A DNA stretch of 25,723 bases from DATAFF01 sp036257595 (GTDB lineage Bacteria; Pseudomonadota; Alphaproteobacteria; Rhizobiales; Aestuariivirgaceae): positions 1-25,723 of the forward strand of contig DATAFF010000082.1 in the NCBI GenBank assembly GCA_036257595.1, in the 5' to 3' direction. Position 1 is the first letter of the stretch; every line of letters starts with the position of its first letter. Of this stretch, positions 22,813 through 25,723 are shown piece after piece. A model generated the notes under the pieces. It was not told the origin of the DNA. It searched no databases and saw only the letters and a program-made list of their open reading frames with translations. The translations under genes were made by a program, and so were the position numbers.

Positions 22813-23929
22813 GGTTCGCCTCATACCCTGCCTCGATGTCAAGGACGGTCGCGTCGTCAAAGGTGTCCGTTTCGTCGATCTCAAGGATGCCGGCGACCCG
22901 GTGGAGATCGCCAAGGCCTATGATGCTGCCGGCGCCGACGAGCTGTGCTTCCTCGATATCACCGCCAGCCATGAGGACCGTGGCATCCTGCTCGATGTGG
23001 TCCGCCGCACCGCCGACCAGTGCTTCATGCCGCTGACCGTCGGGGGAGGGGTGCGCAGCATCGCCGACATCCGCAGTCTCCTGCTCGCTGGTGCCGACAA
23101 GGTGTCGATCAACACCGCCGCCATCAACGATCCGCGGCTGATCGCCGAGGCCTCGCGCAAATTCGGCGCCCAATGCATCGTCGTCGCCATCGATGCCAGG
23201 CGCGTTCCGGCAGCTGGCGGTGCCCCGCCGCGCTTCGAGCTGTTCACCCATGGCGGGCGCCGCCCGACCGGGCTCGATGCCGTCGACTTCGCGCGCCAGG
23301 CAGCCGCGCTCGGCGCTGGCGAGATCCTCCTGACCTCGATGGATCGCGACGGCACCGGCGAGGGTTTCGACATCGAGCTCACCCGCGCCGTCGCCGATGC
23401 GGTCGACATTCCGGTGATCGCCTCGGGCGGCGTCGGCAACCTCGATCATCTGATCGCCGGCGTGCGCGACGGTCATGCCTCGGCGGTGCTTGCCGCCTCG
23501 ATCTTCCATTTCGGTACCCACAGCATCGCCGAGGCCAAGGCCCGCATGGCGGCTGCCGGCATTCCGGTGCGACTGGCTGCCGACCGCTCCGCACCGCTCG
23601 ATGCCGCCCGCCTCGCCGTCCTCAACGAGCTCGTGCGGATCATCGCCGCGCGCCGGTCGGCATCGCCCGATGATTCCTATACGGCCAAGCTCTTTGCCGA
23701 GGGTGTCGAGAAATGCGCCAAGAAGGTTGGCGAGGAGGCGGTCGAGACGGCGCTCTCCGCGATGACCGGCGACCGCGCGCGGATTGCCGAGGAGGCGGCC
23801 GATCTGACCTATCACCTGCTGGTGCTGCTCGAGGCTACCGGCACGCCGCTCCTCGATGTTCTCGACGTCCTTGCCGGTCGGATGGGGATCGGCGGACTCG
23901 AGGTCAAGGCCTGGCGCAAGAAGGTATGA
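22805..23929 (+). CDS. hisF-hisE: HisF-HisE fusion: imidazole glycerol phosphate synthase cyclase subunit joined to phosphoribosyl-ATP pyrophosphatase
   Basis: One uninterrupted 374-codon frame encodes a full HisF barrel followed by a full HisE domain. HisF (1-257) has Asp11 in PCLDVKDG and Asp130 in VAIDARR, GGGVRS, SMDRDGT and ASGGVG. HisE (258-374) shows SYTAKL (291-296), GEEAVE (309-314), EEAADLTYHLLVLL from 329 and GLEVKA. In most alphaproteobacteria hisF ends near the PVRL sequence (here residues 254-257) and hisE has its own start. Here no stop lies between, so the frame was checked codon by codon from 23519 to 23929 and is open. No ATG is available for a separate hisE; GTG at 23567 is the only nearby start codon of any note, without a clear ribosome-binding site. 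The protein would act at steps 2 and 5 of histidine synthesis. GGGAGG precedes the start ATG. It is next to coaA via ATGA. Confidence 0.93.
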   Translation: MLKVRLIPCLDVKDGRVVKGVRFVDLKDAGDPVEIAKAYDAAGADELCFLDITASHEDRGILLDVVRRTADQCFMPLTVGGGVRSIADIRSLLLAGADKVSINTAAINDPRLIAEASRKFGAQCIVVAIDARRVPAAGGAPPRFELFTHGGRRPTGLDAVDFARQAAALGAGEILLTSMDRDGTGEGFDIELTRAVADAVDIPVIASGGVGNLDHLIAGVRDGHASAVLAASIFHFGTHSIAEAKARMAAAGIPVRLAADRSAPLDAARLAVLNELVRIIAARRSASPDDSYTAKLFAEGVEKCAKKVGEEAVETALSAMTGDRARIAEEAADLTYHLLVLLEATGTPLLDVLDVLAGRMGIGGLEVKAWRKKV

Positions 23930-24885
23930 GCGGCATGGACGATCAGGCCCACGAATTGTCGCCCTACCGGGTTTTCTCGCGCACCGAATGGGCGGCGCTG
24001 CGCGCCGACACGCCGCTGACCCTGACCCATGCCGAGCTCGACGAGTTGCGCAGCCTCAATGACCGCATCAATCTCGACGAGGTGGTGACCATCTATCTGC
24101 CGCTGTCGCGTCTGCTCAATCTCTATGTCCGGGCCACCCAGAAGCTGTTCTCGGCGACCCAGCGCTTTCTCAGCACCGACGGCGGCAAGGTTCCCTATAT
24201 TGTCGGCATGGCGGGCAGCGTCGCGGTCGGCAAGAGCACCACCGCCCGCATCCTGCAGCGCCTGCTCGCCCGCTGGCCGAACACCCCCAAGGTCGATCTC
24301 GTCACCACCGACGGCTTTATCCTGCCCAATGCCGTGCTCGAGCGCGAAGGCCTGATGAACCGCAAGGGCTTCCCCGAGAGCTACGATCTGCCGCTGCTCC
24401 TGCGCTTTCTCTCCGACATCAAGGCCGGCATGCATGCGGTCGAGGCGCCGGTCTATTCCCATCTCACCTATGACGTGGTGGCGGACGAGCGTGTGGTCGT
24501 CGACCGCCCCGACATTCTCATCGTCGAGGGCCTGAACGTGCTGCAGACCGGCCGGCCGCCGCGCGACGGCATGGCGATTCCCTTCGTCTCCGACTTTTTC
24601 GATTTCTCGATCTATCTCGATGCCGAGGACGACGTCCTGCGCACCTGGTATATCGACCGCTTCTTCTCGTTGCGCGAGACCGCCTTCAAGGATCCGCGCT
24701 CCTATTTCCACCGCTATGCCGAGCTGTCGGACGAGGAAACCCGTCGCACCGCGACGCGGATCTGGGAGACGATCAACCTGGTGAACCTCCGGGAGAACGT
24801 GCTCCCGACCCGCCACCGCGCCGATCTGATCCTGCACAAGACCGCCGACCACGCCATCAATGCGGTGCAGCTGCGGAAGCTTTAG
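23926..24885 (+). CDS. coaA: Pantothenate kinase CoaA (type I)
   Basis: CoaA phosphorylates pantothenate, the first committed step of CoA synthesis. The 319-aa protein shows the P-loop GSVAVGKST (residues 97-105), an N-terminal PYRVFSRTEWAALR segment, VTTDGFILPN, RKGFPESYD and VVEGLNVLQ (here IVEGLNVLQ), all type I motifs. ATG at 23926 forms an ATGA overlap with the hisF-hisE stop; Met4 (23935) is an alternative start. The coaA-after-hisE order is a common alphaproteobacterial layout. It converges on msrA with a 15-base gap. Secure. Confidence 0.96.
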   Translation: MSGMDDQAHELSPYRVFSRTEWAALRADTPLTLTHAELDELRSLNDRINLDEVVTIYLPLSRLLNLYVRATQKLFSATQRFLSTDGGKVPYIVGMAGSVAVGKSTTARILQRLLARWPNTPKVDLVTTDGFILPNAVLEREGLMNRKGFPESYDLPLLLRFLSDIKAGMHAVEAPVYSHLTYDVVADERVVVDRPDILIVEGLNVLQTGRPPRDGMAIPFVSDFFDFSIYLDAEDDVLRTWYIDRFFSLRETAFKDPRSYFHRYAELSDEETRRTATRIWETINLVNLRENVLPTRHRADLILHKTADHAINAVQLRKL

Positions 24886-24900
24886 CGCCTCATGCTCTGA

Positions 24901-25542
24901 TCATCCGATCTGGCAGGCGACCCCGGTGCCCTCGAGCCCGCAATAGCCGCGCGGATTCTTGGCGAGATATTGCTGATGGTATTCTTCCGCGAAATAGAAC
25001 GGTCCGGCCGCCGCGATCTCGGTCGAGATCGGCGGGTAGCCCGACTTGCCGAGCGCCTTGTCATAGTGCTCGCGCGCCGTGTCGGCATCCCGTCGCTGGC
25101 TGTCGCTGGTGAAGTAGATCGCCGAGCGATATTGCGTGCCGACATCATTGCCCTGGCGCATGCCCTGGGTCGGGTCATGCGCTTCGAAGAAGATCTTGAG
25201 CAGCTCCCGGTAGCTGACCCGCTTCGGATCGAACACCACCATCACCGTTTCGGCATGGCCGGTCTGGCCGGTGCACAGCTCCTGATAGGTCGGGTTCGGC
25301 GTTTGGCCGCCCATATTGCCGACGGCGGTGACCCACACGCCCGGCACCGTCCAGAACAGCCGCTCGGCACCCCAATAGCAGCCAAGCGCGAAATAGGCGA
25401 TTTCCGAGCCTTCCGGATAGGGACCCTTGAGCGGCCGATGATTGACGAAATGCGTTTCCGCCGTCGCGATCGGCTGGCTCCTCCCCGGCAGCGCCGTGCC
25501 GGGCTCGGGCATTTGCAGGGGTTTTCGCTTGAGACCGAACAT
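24901..25542 (-). CDS. msrA: Peptide methionine sulfoxide reductase MsrA
   Basis: MsrA reduces the S-form of methionine sulfoxide in proteins. The 213-aa protein has the catalytic Cys55 in GCYWGAE (GCFWGAE in most relatives), PNPTYQELCTGQTGHAE, and resolving cysteines Cys201 (GYCG) and Cys210 (VACQIG) near the C-terminus. The chosen ATG at 25542 has GGGAGG five bases upstream; longer in-frame starts exist but lack such a site. An N-terminal extension of about 45 residues precedes the core, with no signal peptide, as in E. coli-length MsrA. It converges on coaA and is divergent from the tRNA gene. Secure. Confidence 0.95.
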   Translation of the reverse strand: MFGLKRKPLQMPEPGTALPGRSQPIATAETHFVNHRPLKGPYPEGSEIAYFALGCYWGAERLFWTVPGVWVTAVGNMGGQTPNPTYQELCTGQTGHAETVMVVFDPKRVSYRELLKIFFEAHDPTQGMRQGNDVGTQYRSAIYFTSDSQRRDADTAREHYDKALGKSGYPPISTEIAAAGPFYFAEEYHQQYLAKNPRGYCGLEGTGVACQIG

Positions 25543-25590
25543 TTGGGCCTCCCTGATTTTCATCGATAATGTGGTTGGCCGCCCTGGTAC

Positions 25591-25618
25591 TTGCAAGTCG
25601 CTGACCCGGCCCTATGAT
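25591..25618 (+). promoter_or_regulatory. Probable promoter of tRNA-Ser
   Basis: TTGCAA (25591-25596) and TATGAT (25613-25618), separated by 16 bases, place the start point about 8 bases before the tRNA 5' end. The -35 is a 4 of 6 match, the -10 5 of 6. The -35 sits in a CTTGCAAG palindrome that could also serve msrA in the other direction. Confidence 0.55.
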
Positions 25619-25633
25619 GCGCCGCTTTCAGCC

Positions 25634-25723
25634 GGAGAGGTGGCCGAGTGGTTTAAGGCGCACGCCTGGAACGCGTGTATACGGGAAACCGTATCGAGGG
25701 TTCGAATCCCTCTCTCTCCGCCA
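25634..25723 (+). tRNA. tRNA-Ser (anticodon GGA)
   Basis: A complete 90-base tRNA that ends exactly at the window edge with an encoded CCA. The acceptor stem GGAGAGG pairs with TCTCTCC (one G-U pair), followed by discriminator G. The anticodon stem CACGC/GCGTG encloses loop CTGGAAC with anticodon GGA at 25668-25670, reading serine codons UCC and UCU. A long variable arm, TACGG-GAAA-CCGTA, is the hallmark of tRNA-Ser, and the T-arm has GAGGG-TTCGAAT-CCCTC. Confidence 0.97.

Overview
The window is about 25.7 kb of compact, GC-rich chromosome from an alphaproteobacterium, most like Hyphomicrobiales or Rhodospirillales; I cannot name the genus from sequence alone. The evidence is gene order: mnmE-mnmG-rsmG-parA-parB facing holA; rho-hemJ-hemE; a PPDK-regulator/maf/aroE/coaE/dnaQ run facing secB; timA-mltA-smr facing hslUV; and hisB-DUF2628-hisH-hisA-hisF-hisE-coaA. 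No mobile elements, CRISPR arrays or foreign-looking islands were seen.

Region 1 (1-6065) holds the holA 3' end and, on the minus strand, chromosome partitioning (parA, parB), 16S rRNA methylation (rsmG) and tRNA wobble-uridine modification (mnmG, mnmE). Two parS-like palindromes lie in this block, one between mnmG and mnmE and one inside rsmG. Region 2 (6089-11112) holds a YyaL/DUF255 thioredoxin-fold protein (+), then rho, hemJ and hemE (-). Region 3 (11113-11472) is the only gap longer than 300 bases. It lies between divergent hemE and the PPDK-regulator gene (the RP001 family), the position of the Caulobacter and Rickettsia replication origin, and has a strongly AT-rich flank and DnaA-box-like 9-mers. 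I propose it as oriC. The parS sites 6.6-8.7 kb away and the mostly outward gene orientation fit this.

Region 4 (11473-18347) runs mostly rightward: PPDK regulator, maf, aroE, coaE, dnaQ, (secB on minus), timA, mltA and an Smr-domain gene, many with 4-base start/stop overlaps. Region 5 (18344-20277) is a GAATAGC-repeat palindrome that fills the smr/hslU gap, followed by the HslUV protease operon. Region 6 (20412-24885) is a histidine operon running into coaA. In it HisF and HisE are encoded as one uninterrupted 374-codon protein, the most unusual coding feature in the window. Region 7 (24901-25723) has msrA (-) and a complete tRNA-Ser(GGA) with encoded CCA that ends at the last base of the window.

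The genes are almost all core housekeeping. No clearly new multi-gene system is visible. The items most worth attention are the HisF-HisE fusion, the putative oriC/parS arrangement, the ParB tail encoded antisense to holA, and the palindromic repeat at the smr/hslU junction.
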